Below are positions 15,961-24,624 of a DNA stretch of 55,839 nucleotides, in pieces. Made by a program: the position numbers and the translations under genes. The DNA is from Gemmatimonadota bacterium. Lineage in GTDB: Bacteria > Gemmatimonadota > Gemmatimonadetes > Gemmatimonadales > GWC2-71-9. How positions within the stretch are numbered: the stretch's first letter is position 1; each line of letters begins with the position of its first letter. The notes under the pieces were generated by a model. It was given only the letters and a program-made list of their open reading frames with translations. It ran no database searches and was not told the DNA's origin. The stretch is taken from contig QKDC01000080.1 of the NCBI GenBank assembly GCA_003246755.1, positions 1-55,839 of the forward strand, written 5' to 3'.

Positions 15961-16443
15961 ATGACCAGTTCGTCGAAGATCGGCCAGGAAATCGGGCAAC
16001 GAGCCCCATTTCGGAACCGCGCCCAGGAAGCGGTGTTGGGCCTGCTCCGCACGACCGATATGGCTTCGGAGCGGATTGCAAACCTGATCACTCCGCACGG
16101 CATCACGCCGCAGCAGTACAATGTGCTGCGGATCCTGCGGGGCGCCGGAAAGGAAGGGCTCCACACGCTGACCATCGCCGAACGGATGATCGAGCGGGCA
16201 CCAGGCATCACCCGCCTACTCGATCGCCTGGAAACCAAAGGTCTGGTCACCCGAAACCGCCTGAGCGACGACCGCCGCTGCGTGGTTTGCCGCATCACTC
16301 GGGACGGGCTCGACATCCTGGCACAGTTGGACGATCCGGTGAACCAGGCCGAAGTTGAACTGCTCGGTATGCTCTCGGCGAAAGACCAGAAGGAACTGAT
16401 TCGGCTCCTCGACCGAATCCGCGATGGGCTCCGGAGCGAATGA
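15961..16443 (+). CDS. MarR family transcriptional regulator
   Basis: A 160-residue winged-helix repressor. Residues about 35-125 hold the core: ITPQQYNVLRILRGAG (helix 2), LTIAERMIERAPGITRLLDRLETKGLV (recognition helix) and RNRLSDDRRCVVCRITRDGLDIL (wing with the conserved D-R-R). The ends form the dimerisation helices. Cys114 and Cys117 in the wing region (RRCVVC) could sense oxidants, but that is only a suggestion. It probably represses itself and the DoxX gene 64 bases downstream, since a matching operator lies before each. Confidence 0.92.
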   Translation: MTSSSKIGQEIGQRAPFRNRAQEAVLGLLRTTDMASERIANLITPHGITPQQYNVLRILRGAGKEGLHTLTIAERMIERAPGITRLLDRLETKGLVTRNRLSDDRRCVVCRITRDGLDILAQLDDPVNQAEVELLGMLSAKDQKELIRLLDRIRDGLRSE

Positions 16444-16460
16444 TTTTTCTTTCGAGAGAA

Positions 16461-16475
16461 TAGTTAACTAGTCAA
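16461..16475. promoter_or_regulatory. Second copy of the MarR operator motif, before doxX
   Basis: TAGTTAACTAGTCAA here, read on the minus strand, is TTGACTAGTTAACTA. It matches 12 of 15 bases of the marR operator TTGACATGTCAACTA at 15927-15941 in inverted orientation, and contains the perfect palindrome TAGTTAACTA. It lies 33 bases before the doxX start. Confidence 0.55.
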
Positions 16476-16507
16476 TAGTAGGCATAGCACTTAAACTGGA
16501 GGTCACC

Positions 16508-17011
16508 ATGCGCTACCGTCTTCTGCAAACCGACAACGACAAAGTCCTTACCGGGATCCGGCTCGCCCTTGGCGTCATGATCGTGAGCCACGGCGCCCAG
16601 AAGCTGCTTGGATGGTTTGGTGGGTTTGGCTTGGAGGGAACTCTCGGCTATTTCGCCTCCATCGGGGTCCCGGCCGTCGCTGCCTGGCTCGTCATCGCCG
16701 CCGAGTTCCTGGGTGGACTCGGGCTCATCACGGGACTGCTGGGTCGAGTCGCAGCGGCCGGTGTGGCGTCCGTGATGGTGGGCGCCGTCTTCCTGGGCGG
16801 GCACATCAATAACGGCTTTTTCATGAACTGGACTGGCGCCCAGAGCGGCGAAGGGTGGGAGTTCTTCCTGCTGGCCTCGACCATGGCCGTCGCGATCGCG
16901 GTACGGGGCAGTGGGGCGTTCTCACTCGATCGGCTCCTCACCGCAAAGTCGGATGCTGGGGCGCCGCCACTGGCCCTCTCTGAACAGGACGAGTTGCGGC
17001 GAGCCGCCTAG
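16508..17011 (+). CDS. DoxX family membrane protein
   Basis: A 167-residue inner-membrane protein with four hydrophobic segments: about residues 15-33, 46-66, 72-98 and 117-134. VSHGAQKLLGWFGGFGLEGT near the start is the DoxX hallmark. Family members are linked to quinone or redox balance and often lie next to MarR-type redox regulators. GGAGGT precedes ATG by four bases. The 64-base gap after marR carries an operator-like palindrome, so it probably has its own MarR-controlled promoter. The hydrophilic tail (about residues 145-167) is unremarkable. Confidence 0.92.
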   Translation: MRYRLLQTDNDKVLTGIRLALGVMIVSHGAQKLLGWFGGFGLEGTLGYFASIGVPAVAAWLVIAAEFLGGLGLITGLLGRVAAAGVASVMVGAVFLGGHINNGFFMNWTGAQSGEGWEFFLLASTMAVAIAVRGSGAFSLDRLLTAKSDAGAPPLALSEQDELRRAA

Positions 17012-17060
17012 GTTGACGCGGGCAACGAGCCTCAGGTCGCTGGATCGTTAGAATTGATCC

Positions 17061-17927
17061 ATGCGAAACCTGGGGCTCACGCTCGCTGGCGGCGGCAACC
17101 GCGCCTTTGTCCAGGTTGGGTTCCTGGAACGGTACTGGAGTGACCTCGAGCCACGGCTTGGCGCGATCTCCTCCTGCAGTGCCGGCGCCTCGGTTGCCAT
17201 CACGTGGCTCTCAGGCCGCCGAGATGAAGCCCACGAGTACTGGCTCTCCCGACGCGCCGCGGTCACCAAGAACTTCGACTGGTCAAAACTGCTCCGCGGC
17301 CAGCGCCCCACGCCGCACACGCCGATCTATCGCGCAACGCTCGGCGTGGCCCTCGAGGAGGGTGGATTCGACCGCATCAAGGCGCTCCCGTTTCCGCTCC
17401 TCATCCTCACGGCTCGTTCGACCCTCCCGATCCCGATTGCCTTCCCGCTCGGCGTGGCCGCCTATTCGCTCGAGCGAGAACTCCAGAACGGCAAGCTCCA
17501 TCCCTCATCCGGGCGACTGCTTGGCTACAAGCCCTTCGCGATCGACGCTCGTACCTGCTCATCTCCGGAAGAAGTCGTTGACCTGGTCCTCGCCTCGTCG
17601 GCCACCCCTCCGTTTACCCCGGTCGGTCGTGTCAACGGGACTCGCGTGCTCGACGGAGGGCTGGTGGACAACGCCCCGGCGTCTCTCGCCGACGGGGTGG
17701 AGGGTGTGGAACGGACGCTGATCCTCCTCACGCGCCCCTATCCTCAGGACTCGATCGGATGGCGAGGGAACAGATTCTATGTGGCACCGACCGAGCCGGT
17801 GCCGATCAACCGATGGGACTACACGAGTGCGGAGCGGGTGGAGGCCACTCTCGCCCTGGGCAGGCGAGAGGCCGAGCGGCAGGAGAAGCACATCAGGGGG
17901 TTTCTGGATTCCCGGCACTCCTGTTGA
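17061..17927 (+). CDS. Patatin-like phospholipase family protein
   Basis: A 288-residue predicted acyl hydrolase. The oxyanion-hole glycines are GGGNRAF (residues 10-16), the nucleophile elbow SCSAG puts Ser40 in place, and Asp198 in DGGLVDN completes the Ser-Asp dyad. The elbow has Ser instead of the usual first Gly of GxSxG, while the rest of the dyad is intact, so activity is plausible but unproven. There is no signal peptide, so it is cytosolic or membrane-peripheral. Its stop overlaps the promoter-like TTGACT before padR, so transcription of the padR operon may start at its end. Confidence 0.85.
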   Translation: MRNLGLTLAGGGNRAFVQVGFLERYWSDLEPRLGAISSCSAGASVAITWLSGRRDEAHEYWLSRRAAVTKNFDWSKLLRGQRPTPHTPIYRATLGVALEEGGFDRIKALPFPLLILTARSTLPIPIAFPLGVAAYSLERELQNGKLHPSSGRLLGYKPFAIDARTCSSPEEVVDLVLASSATPPFTPVGRVNGTRVLDGGLVDNAPASLADGVEGVERTLILLTRPYPQDSIGWRGNRFYVAPTEPVPINRWDYTSAERVEATLALGRREAERQEKHIRGFLDSRHSC

Positions 17928-17971
17928 CTTCCGACAGGAGAATTGTCATGTTCCTGTAGGCTTCCGACAAT
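17928..17971. promoter_or_regulatory. Candidate PadR operator/promoter with nested repeats
   Basis: Between patatin and padR lie a direct repeat CTTCCGACA (17928-17936 and 17961-17969) and two interleaved inverted repeats: ACAGGA/TCCTGT (17934-17939, 17952-17957) and ATTGTC/GACAAT (17942-17947, 17966-17971). A TTGACT -35-like element is at 17924-17929. This density of symmetry in 44 bases fits autoregulation by the PadR protein encoded just downstream. Confidence 0.55.
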
Positions 17972-17996
17972 ACGACTCCCTTGCGCGAGATTCGTC

Positions 17997-18329
17997 ATGC
18001 AGCTGCCTACCACCGAAGTCCTCCGAGGCACGCTCGACCTCCTGATCCTCAAGACACTCACGCTCGAGCCGATGCACGGCTGGGGCATCAGCCAACGGAT
18101 CCAACAGTTCTCCAAGGGCGCCTTGGACGTGAACCAAGGTTCCCTCTACCCCGCGCTCCAGCGTCTCGAACTCAAAGACTGGATCGAGAGCGAGTGGCAG
18201 ACCTCGGAGCACAACCGTCGCGCCAAATACTACCGGTTGACCCGAAAGGGACGGCGAGCCCTCGACACCGAGAAGGACGCTTGGCATCACTACGTGTCCG
18301 CGGTCGAAGCCGTCCTCGGTGCGACCTGA
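17997..18329 (+). CDS. PadR family transcriptional regulator
   Basis: A 110-residue winged-helix repressor of the short PadR type. VLRGTLDLLILKTL, PMHGWGISQRIQQFSKGALDVNQGSLYPALQRLE and the wing RRAKYYRLTRKGRRAL are all present, and the C-terminal dimerisation helix ends EAVLGAT. ATG at 17997 is chosen because QLPTTEVLRGTLD is the standard start; the frame is open further upstream but would include the operator. It lies four bases before the ADOP permease, the classical pairing in Acidobacteria and Gemmatimonadota, and is expected to repress that gene and itself. Confidence 0.93.
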   Translation: MQLPTTEVLRGTLDLLILKTLTLEPMHGWGISQRIQQFSKGALDVNQGSLYPALQRLELKDWIESEWQTSEHNRRAKYYRLTRKGRRALDTEKDAWHHYVSAVEAVLGAT

Positions 18330-18333
18330 CCCC

Positions 18334-20994
18334 ATGAGCGCATTCAAGAGCATCACGCTGCGCCTTCGCGCGCTGTTCGCCACCCGCGGCGTGGACCGGG
18401 AGATGGACGATGAGATCCGGATGCACCTGGACCTCGAAACGGAACGGAACATCACGTTGGGAATGTCTCCAGAGGAGGCACGACGTCGCGCGCTCCTCGC
18501 GTTTGGTGGTGTGGAAGCCACGCGGGAAGCACACCGTGACGCGCGTGGCGTGAGCCTGATGGAAGACCTTCTCTCCGACGTGCGATATGCCTTCCGCACC
18601 TTCCGGCGATCACCGGTCCTGGCGGGCGCCGCAATCCTCACCCTGGCTCTCGGGATTGGGGCCAACACGGCGATCTTCTCAGCGGTGAGTGCGGTCATCC
18701 TCCGACCGCTGCCCTTTCCGGATGCCGACCGCCTGATGGCGATGTACGAAACGAATCCCGAGTTCGGGTGGAACCAGGCACAGGCGGCGCCCGCCAACGT
18801 CCTCGACTGGAAGGCGAACGTCGCCGCCTTCGAGGACGTGGCCGTCTTCGTGGACTACCCCACGACCACGACACTCACCGGAGACGGCGAGCCACGTCTG
18901 CTTCGGTCGTCGGAGGTGACGGGCAACTTCTTCTCCGTCCTCGGCGTCGGCGCTGCAAAGGGACGAACATTCGTTTCAGAAGAGACGTGGGAAACGGGCC
19001 GTCAGATCGCCATCATCAGCGACAGGCTGTGGCGGAACCACTTCGGCGCCGATCCAACGCTGGTGGGTCGCACGGCCCAGTTGGATGGACGCTCGGTGGA
19101 AATCGTGGGTGTGATGCCGCCCCAGTTTCGTTTCCCCGTGGAAGAAGTCGACGTGTGGTTCCCAACCCAATGGGATCCGGCCAACCGGACCCAGGTCTTC
19201 TTCCGACGTGCTCATTGGGTGCGACCGGTGGCGAGGCTTCGACCCGGGCTGTCGCGCGAGGAGGCCAACGCCCAGCTCCAGGTCGTTGTCGATCGCCTCA
19301 GCACCGATTTCCCAGAGACCAACCGCGTCATGGGAGCGGGGATGATGCCGCTCCACGATTTCCTCGTTGGCGACACCCGGCACCCACTCCAGATCCTGCT
19401 CGGTGCGGTGGCCCTCCTCCTGCTGATCGCATGTGCCAACGTCGGTAACCTGATGCTGGTGCGGGCACGCGGCCGCGAACGGGAAGCGGCACTTCGCCTG
19501 ACCCTGGGGGCCGCTCGCGGCCGCCTGGTGCGGCAGGCGATCACGGAGAGTTTCGTCGTGGCGACACTGGGCGCGATTGCCGGCTTCCTCCTGGGAAGCC
19601 TAGGGACCCGTTGGCTCGGCGCTCTCCAGCCCGAGGGGATGCTTCCCGTGAGCGAAGTGGGGCTGAGTTGGACGGTGCTCTGGTACGTGCTCGGCATCAC
19701 CACGGTGTGCGCACTGCTTTTCGGGATTGCTCCCGCGTTGTGGAACGGGAAACGAGTCCCGGGTGAAGTGCTCAAGGAAGGCGCTAGGACCGGTGCGGGG
19801 AGTCACCGAATGCGGCGGTGGGGCAATGCGCTGGTCGTCGCCGAGGTTGCGCTTGCACTGCCGCTTGCCGTGGGCGCCGGGCTCCTGGTCCGGAGTTTCC
19901 AGGTACTACAGCAGGTGAATCCAGGGTTCGACGGACGCGGGGTTCTCACCGTGGAGTTGGCCCTCCCTGGTGCTCGTTACGACAGCGGCGAGAAACAAAC
20001 CGGCTTCTACCGGGAACTGGTCGATCGCGCACGAGGGCTTCCTGGGGTGACGGGTGCCGCGGCGATCTCCCACTTGCCGCTCACCGAGCAGAGTTGGTCC
20101 AGTTCCTTCTCAGCCGAGGGATGGGAGCCCGACCAGTACGGGACCGAGGTCGTGCATCGCGAGGTGACGCCAGGGTACTTCAAGCTGATGAGCGTTCCGC
20201 TGCTGCGCGGCCGGACGATCACAGAAGATGATGGACCGAATGCCTCGGAGCCCGCAGTGCTCATCAACGACGAGTTGGCCGAGAAGTACTTCCCCGGCGA
20301 GGATCCGATCGGAAAACGGGTCGCATTCGACAAGGTACCCGACTCCACTTCGTACTGGCGTACCATCGTTGGAGTAGTGGGTAGCGAGCATCAGAATGGA
20401 CTGGGGTTGGAAGCCAAGCCGGAATTCTATGCTCCGTTCTATCAGGATTGGCGGGCGGGGATGACCGTCGTCGTGCGGACGACGAGCGATCCGACCGCTC
20501 TTGCCCCCGGCATGCGCCGCCTGGTGGCGGAGTTGGATCCCAGCCTCGCTATCTCCAGCATCCGCACGATGGATCAGGTACGGTCTGAGTCCCTGGCGCG
20601 TCAGCGATTCCTGACCACGCTCTTGTCCGTATTCGCGGTGGTCGGCGTCCTGCTCGCGGTCATTGGTGTGTATGGCGTGATGGCGCAGATCGCACGTGGC
20701 CGTACGCAGGAGATGGGGATCCGGATCGCGCTCGGCGCGCAGACGTCGCAGTTGCAGTGGATGGTTGTGCGTCAGGGCCTGGCGGTTGCGGGGGTGGGTC
20801 TCGCGGTTGGGATTGGCGCGGCACTGCTCGGGACTCAGGCGATGCGAGCACTCCTCTTTGGCGTGGGAGCGAATGATCCGCTGACGTTCGTCGGGGTGGT
20901 GGTGTTGCTTCTCGGGACGGTGATTGCGGCCGCGTGGATCCCGGCCGCGCGGGCGAGCCGGTCCGATCCGGTCGCCGCCCTCCGCGCCGAGTAG
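18334..20994 (+). CDS. ADOP-type ABC transporter permease (MacB/FtsX-like)
   Basis: An 886-residue inner-membrane protein. An N-terminal soluble leader (residues 1-75, with MDDEIRMHLDLETERN and a RRALLAFGG helix typical of the ADOP group) is followed by two MacB periplasmic-core/FtsX units. Unit 1 is TM about 95-120, then a periplasmic domain, then three TMs at about 350-480. Unit 2 starts at about 500 and ends in three TMs (about 765-875), closing RASRSDPVAALRAE. No ATPase lies nearby, as is usual for these duplicated orphan permeases. A GTG at 18319 would overlap padR, so ATG 18334 is preferred. Probable efflux or envelope-stress function; substrate unknown. Confidence 0.92.
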   Translation: MSAFKSITLRLRALFATRGVDREMDDEIRMHLDLETERNITLGMSPEEARRRALLAFGGVEATREAHRDARGVSLMEDLLSDVRYAFRTFRRSPVLAGAAILTLALGIGANTAIFSAVSAVILRPLPFPDADRLMAMYETNPEFGWNQAQAAPANVLDWKANVAAFEDVAVFVDYPTTTTLTGDGEPRLLRSSEVTGNFFSVLGVGAAKGRTFVSEETWETGRQIAIISDRLWRNHFGADPTLVGRTAQLDGRSVEIVGVMPPQFRFPVEEVDVWFPTQWDPANRTQVFFRRAHWVRPVARLRPGLSREEANAQLQVVVDRLSTDFPETNRVMGAGMMPLHDFLVGDTRHPLQILLGAVALLLLIACANVGNLMLVRARGREREAALRLTLGAARGRLVRQAITESFVVATLGAIAGFLLGSLGTRWLGALQPEGMLPVSEVGLSWTVLWYVLGITTVCALLFGIAPALWNGKRVPGEVLKEGARTGAGSHRMRRWGNALVVAEVALALPLAVGAGLLVRSFQVLQQVNPGFDGRGVLTVELALPGARYDSGEKQTGFYRELVDRARGLPGVTGAAAISHLPLTEQSWSSSFSAEGWEPDQYGTEVVHREVTPGYFKLMSVPLLRGRTITEDDGPNASEPAVLINDELAEKYFPGEDPIGKRVAFDKVPDSTSYWRTIVGVVGSEHQNGLGLEAKPEFYAPFYQDWRAGMTVVVRTTSDPTALAPGMRRLVAELDPSLAISSIRTMDQVRSESLARQRFLTTLLSVFAVVGVLLAVIGVYGVMAQIARGRTQEMGIRIALGAQTSQLQWMVVRQGLAVAGVGLAVGIGAALLGTQAMRALLFGVGANDPLTFVGVVVLLLGTVIAAAWIPAARASRSDPVAALRAE

Positions 20995-21005
20995 TGTCGG
21001 AGGTC

Positions 21006-23669
21006 CTAGCGGCCGACCTTCGCCTTCACTTCCTCGAGGAAGTTGAAAACCAGCATCGTCCGAAGGTCCCCGGCCCGAAAGGCATAGCCGACGAACACCG
21101 AGTCACCGGGCAGCACATCGGTGATCGCCAGGTCCGATCCCTCCAGCACCCTCCCGCGGGAGAGGACTTCGAACGGTGGCCCCGGATTCACTCTCGCCTC
21201 TCGGATCTCGGCTCCCGCATTGAAGAAGATCGACCGCCCACTCCGACTCCAGATCGGATTGGCGCCGCCCTCCAGCGACACCTGGTACTTGGCCCCGGGC
21301 ACCGGGAACGACTGCACGTAGACCTCCGCCCGCCCCGTTTCCCGCGAGAAATAGGCGACCCAGCGCCCATCCGGCGAGATGGCCGGGGCTGATGGAGCCG
21401 CCCCCTGGCCTTCGATCAGCAGGGTGCTTGCCGTGTCGTCGAGGGCCCTCATCCAGAGCGCACGAGGCCCAATGTGCACGATGGTCCGCCCGTCGGGTGC
21501 CAAGGACGCTGCTGAGGCGCCAGGTCGCCGTCTGAGGCGGAGGTCACCGAGCGACCGTTCGGGGGCGCTGCCGTCGGCGGGGACCGCGTACAGCTCCATG
21601 GCCTCCGCGCCGCTGCTCCTGATGAACAGGATTTGCGAGCCATCGGGTGACCACATGAGGGAAGATCGGCTTACGCCCTCTCCCCCGAACGTCCGTCGCG
21701 ACACCGGTCCTCGGGGCAGGGTGTACACCCAGACGTCGCTGGCTCCTCCGAAGCGGGCCCCGGGTTGAGGCTGTGTGACCGCGAGGTGGCGGCCGTTCGG
21801 CGAGAGCTTCGGGTTGATCCACACCCCGGAATCGAGCCCCGGCAGCCGGCGGCGGTCGCCGGCCCGCCCGAGGAGGATCGTCTCCGCCCCGAACGTGGTC
21901 GTCGCGGCTCCGTACAGCAGGGTGCCATCGGTGCTCAAACTCCCATACCACAGGCCGCTGTTTCCGGCTACCCCCTCCGCCAGGGGAACCTGCGCTCCGC
22001 CCATTCGCCCCGCGCCGGGGTCGAGCGTCGCGCCCATGAGGGTACCGGTCCCGGGCCGGTCGGTGTCCGGAAGCCAATAGACGACATATTCCCGGCCGAC
22101 TAGCCGAGGCTCGACACCCGGGCCGAGGGTCGTCACGGTGTCCTGCCTGAGATCGTATACCACCAGTTCGGCCGCCGAGAAGTCGAGGCCTGGGACCCGA
22201 TGGCCGAGGGCGCGTTGGCTCCCGGGAAGGACGCTAGACACGAACCAGGTGTAGCTCGTGTCGAGCGCCATGAGCGACTCGACCGCGCCACCGAGTCCGG
22301 GAACCCGGGCGAGCGTCGGTATCGGCCCCGCAGTCATGTACCAGACGCGTCCCTCCTCGTCCCACGCGGAGTTGCCGGCCCGCGCGTCCTCCGCGAGCGT
22401 GGTGCCGGGACCGCCGGTCATCGGATACGACATGAGACGGCCCCCGCCCCCGTTCCCGGAGTACCGGCTTCCATCGAGAGAGAAGTGCAGCGAGCCCGCG
22501 TTGACCTCGAGTGGTCGGGTGGTGAAGTCGTCGAGGGAGAGCAGATGTCCGTTGGCGCCGAAGGCGGGCCCGATCACCAGAGAGCGGCCGTCGGGTGTGA
22601 TGTTGAACGGAAACGCCCGGGTCGGCCCGGCGACGGCAGGCACCTCCAAGGCGATCCGCGTTACGGGCTGAGGTGGAGCGGTGCGGAGCCAGCCCCATGC
22701 CGCGAGTCCGAGCATGACGATCGCGGCGACGCCGACGATCGCTGACACCCGCTTCCATAGGTCGGCTGCCGCATGCGACACGACCGCCGCCGCCTCGGCA
22801 TCGCCATACCGGAAGGAGGGGTCGTCGAGCGCCTTGATGAACGCACCGGCACTCTCGAAGCGATCGGCTGGGAGTCGCTCCAGCGACTTGGCGATCACCG
22901 CGTCCACGTGGGCCGGGACACTCCGGTGGGAGGTCACTCGGGCAGGGGCATTTGTCAGAATACGGGCCAACACCGCCTGAGCCGAGGTGCCGGTGTGCGG
23001 CGGCTCTCCCGCCAGCATCTCGTAGAGCATCGCCCCCAACGAGTACACGTCCGCCGCCGGGGTGAGATCGCGATCGGCGCTGGCCTGCTCCGGGCTCATA
23101 TAGAACGGCGTGCCGAGCGAGAGACCCGTTTCCGTCAGCCTACCGCCACCCGCGGCACTCACGGCGAGCGCGATCCCGAAGTCCGCTACCATCGGCTGGT
23201 CGCCCTGGAGCAGGATGTTCTCGGGTTTGATGTCGCGGTGGATGATGCCTTTCTGATGCGCATGATCGAGGGCGGCGGCGACGGCACGCGCGATCCGCAC
23301 GGCCTCCTCGATGGGGAGTTGCTTCTCCTTGTCGAGTCGCTCGCGTAGTGACTGCCCCTCGACGAAGGGCATGACGTAGAAGAGGAACTGGTGCCCGTTG
23401 CCGGACGCCTGGCGGTCGGTCGTACCGCTATCGAAGAGTGGCAGGATGTGTGGGTGCTGCAGGTTCGCGGTGGTCCGGATCTCCTGCAGGAACCGCTCGG
23501 CGCCCATCACGGCGGCAAGTTCCGGGTGAAGGACCTTGAGGGCGACCTGGCGCTCGTGCTTCAGGTCCTGGGCGAGCCAGACGGTAGCCATACCGCCGGC
23601 GCCGACCTTTCCGTCGATCCTGTAGCGCTCTACGAGTGCGTCTCTGAGGAGGGCCTCGACGTCAACCAC
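21006..23669 (-). CDS. Serine/threonine protein kinase with C-terminal propeller
   Basis: 887 residues. The cytosolic Hanks kinase domain occupies about residues 16-290: GAGGMATVW, Lys45 in VALK, HRDIKPEN with Asp146, DFG at 163-165 and GTPFYMSPEQ. One membrane helix (about 308-327) leads to a periplasmic region of about 540 residues made of repeated blades (ISPDGRWVAYFSRE, LSPNGRHLAVTQP, WSPDGSQILFIRS), a TolB/WD40-like propeller. GTG at 23669 has GGAG about seven bases upstream. The propeller is probably the sensor. This architecture is frequent in Gemmatimonadota. It is convergent with the ADOP permease gene and is not in an operon. Confidence 0.92.
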   Translation of the reverse strand: MVDVEALLRDALVERYRIDGKVGAGGMATVWLAQDLKHERQVALKVLHPELAAVMGAERFLQEIRTTANLQHPHILPLFDSGTTDRQASGNGHQFLFYVMPFVEGQSLRERLDKEKQLPIEEAVRIARAVAAALDHAHQKGIIHRDIKPENILLQGDQPMVADFGIALAVSAAGGGRLTETGLSLGTPFYMSPEQASADRDLTPAADVYSLGAMLYEMLAGEPPHTGTSAQAVLARILTNAPARVTSHRSVPAHVDAVIAKSLERLPADRFESAGAFIKALDDPSFRYGDAEAAAVVSHAAADLWKRVSAIVGVAAIVMLGLAAWGWLRTAPPQPVTRIALEVPAVAGPTRAFPFNITPDGRSLVIGPAFGANGHLLSLDDFTTRPLEVNAGSLHFSLDGSRYSGNGGGGRLMSYPMTGGPGTTLAEDARAGNSAWDEEGRVWYMTAGPIPTLARVPGLGGAVESLMALDTSYTWFVSSVLPGSQRALGHRVPGLDFSAAELVVYDLRQDTVTTLGPGVEPRLVGREYVVYWLPDTDRPGTGTLMGATLDPGAGRMGGAQVPLAEGVAGNSGLWYGSLSTDGTLLYGAATTTFGAETILLGRAGDRRRLPGLDSGVWINPKLSPNGRHLAVTQPQPGARFGGASDVWVYTLPRGPVSRRTFGGEGVSRSSLMWSPDGSQILFIRSSGAEAMELYAVPADGSAPERSLGDLRLRRRPGASAASLAPDGRTIVHIGPRALWMRALDDTASTLLIEGQGAAPSAPAISPDGRWVAYFSRETGRAEVYVQSFPVPGAKYQVSLEGGANPIWSRSGRSIFFNAGAEIREARVNPGPPFEVLSRGRVLEGSDLAITDVLPGDSVFVGYAFRAGDLRTMLVFNFLEEVKAKVGR

Positions 23670-23763
23670 GGTGGCTCCATGTCGCGGGGGTCGAGAAAAG
23701 ATGGGGCCGGACCGCCCATTCGGCTAGTTCTGCGGGAGGAAGGTGGGACGGGGACTCGAGGGC

Positions 23764-24624
23764 TCAGACCGCGGGCAGTGGCACCGGTTCCTTGCTCCTC
23801 CTCTTCCAGCCAACGGCAACCATGATGATCAGCCCGCCCAGGAGCTGAACCGGGCTCAACCGCTCGGCGAACACCAGGTAGCTCGCGAGCGAGGCCGCCA
23901 CGGGTTCGAAGGTGAAGATCAGCGCGGCCTCCGTCGCGCTCACTACCCTCTGTGCACGCAACTGCAGCGTGAAGGTGAAGATCCCCATCGACACCAGCAG
24001 CGCGAAGAGTGCGATCAGTGTGGGTGTGAGATGGAGCATCTGGGTCTCGAAGGCCGCCGAACTCCCAAAGCCCACGAGGGAGGTCATGAGGAACTGCACC
24101 GACAGGAGACGAGCGGTGGAACTTCCCACGGCGTAATGGCTGACACCGACGATTTGGCCCGCAAAAAGGATCGCGGCCGCCACGGTGAGCCAGTCACCCT
24201 TGTTGATACTGGAGAGCGCCCCGTCGGGAGCCGTGAGGAGGAAGATTCCGCCGAACGCCACCAGGATCCGTAGCACGATCACCCCCGGCACCTTGTGCCG
24301 GAAGAGAGCCGCGGCGAGGGCCGGTGTGAGCAGCGCCGAGAGTGCCACGATGAACGCCGACCGGCTGGGTGTCGTGGTGGTGAGTCCGACGTTCTGCAGG
24401 GCAACGCCCACCGCGAACATCACGCCGATCACCAAGCCCGCGACCACCTCGCGCTTGGTCACCCCCTTGAGTCGCGTCGCGAGGATCAGCCCCCCGATAC
24501 CGAAACGGATGCCCACCCCCAGCAACGGAGAGGCATCGCGGAAGGTGTACTTGATCGCAACGATACTCACGCCCCAGAGGGCGGTGATCAGGATCAGGGT
24601 GAGGGTCGCGCGACGATGCGTCAC
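23764..24624 (-). CDS. EamA/DMT family transporter
   Basis: A 286-residue inner-membrane protein with ten predicted helices in two EamA repeats (about residues 8-135 and 145-280). The first opens LILITALWGVSIVAIKYTF and the second ends VFAERLSPVQLLGGLIIM. GTG at 24624 overlaps the uvrA stop by four bases (GTGA) and starts [13 protein letters not shown], a normal N terminus. Members export amino acids, purines or other metabolites; the substrate cannot be read from sequence. Coupling to uvrA may be incidental. Confidence 0.88.
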   Translation of the reverse strand: MTHRRATLTLILITALWGVSIVAIKYTFRDASPLLGVGIRFGIGGLILATRLKGVTKREVVAGLVIGVMFAVGVALQNVGLTTTTPSRSAFIVALSALLTPALAAALFRHKVPGVIVLRILVAFGGIFLLTAPDGALSSINKGDWLTVAAAILFAGQIVGVSHYAVGSSTARLLSVQFLMTSLVGFGSSAAFETQMLHLTPTLIALFALLVSMGIFTFTLQLRAQRVVSATEAALIFTFEPVAASLASYLVFAERLSPVQLLGGLIIMVAVGWKRRSKEPVPLPAV

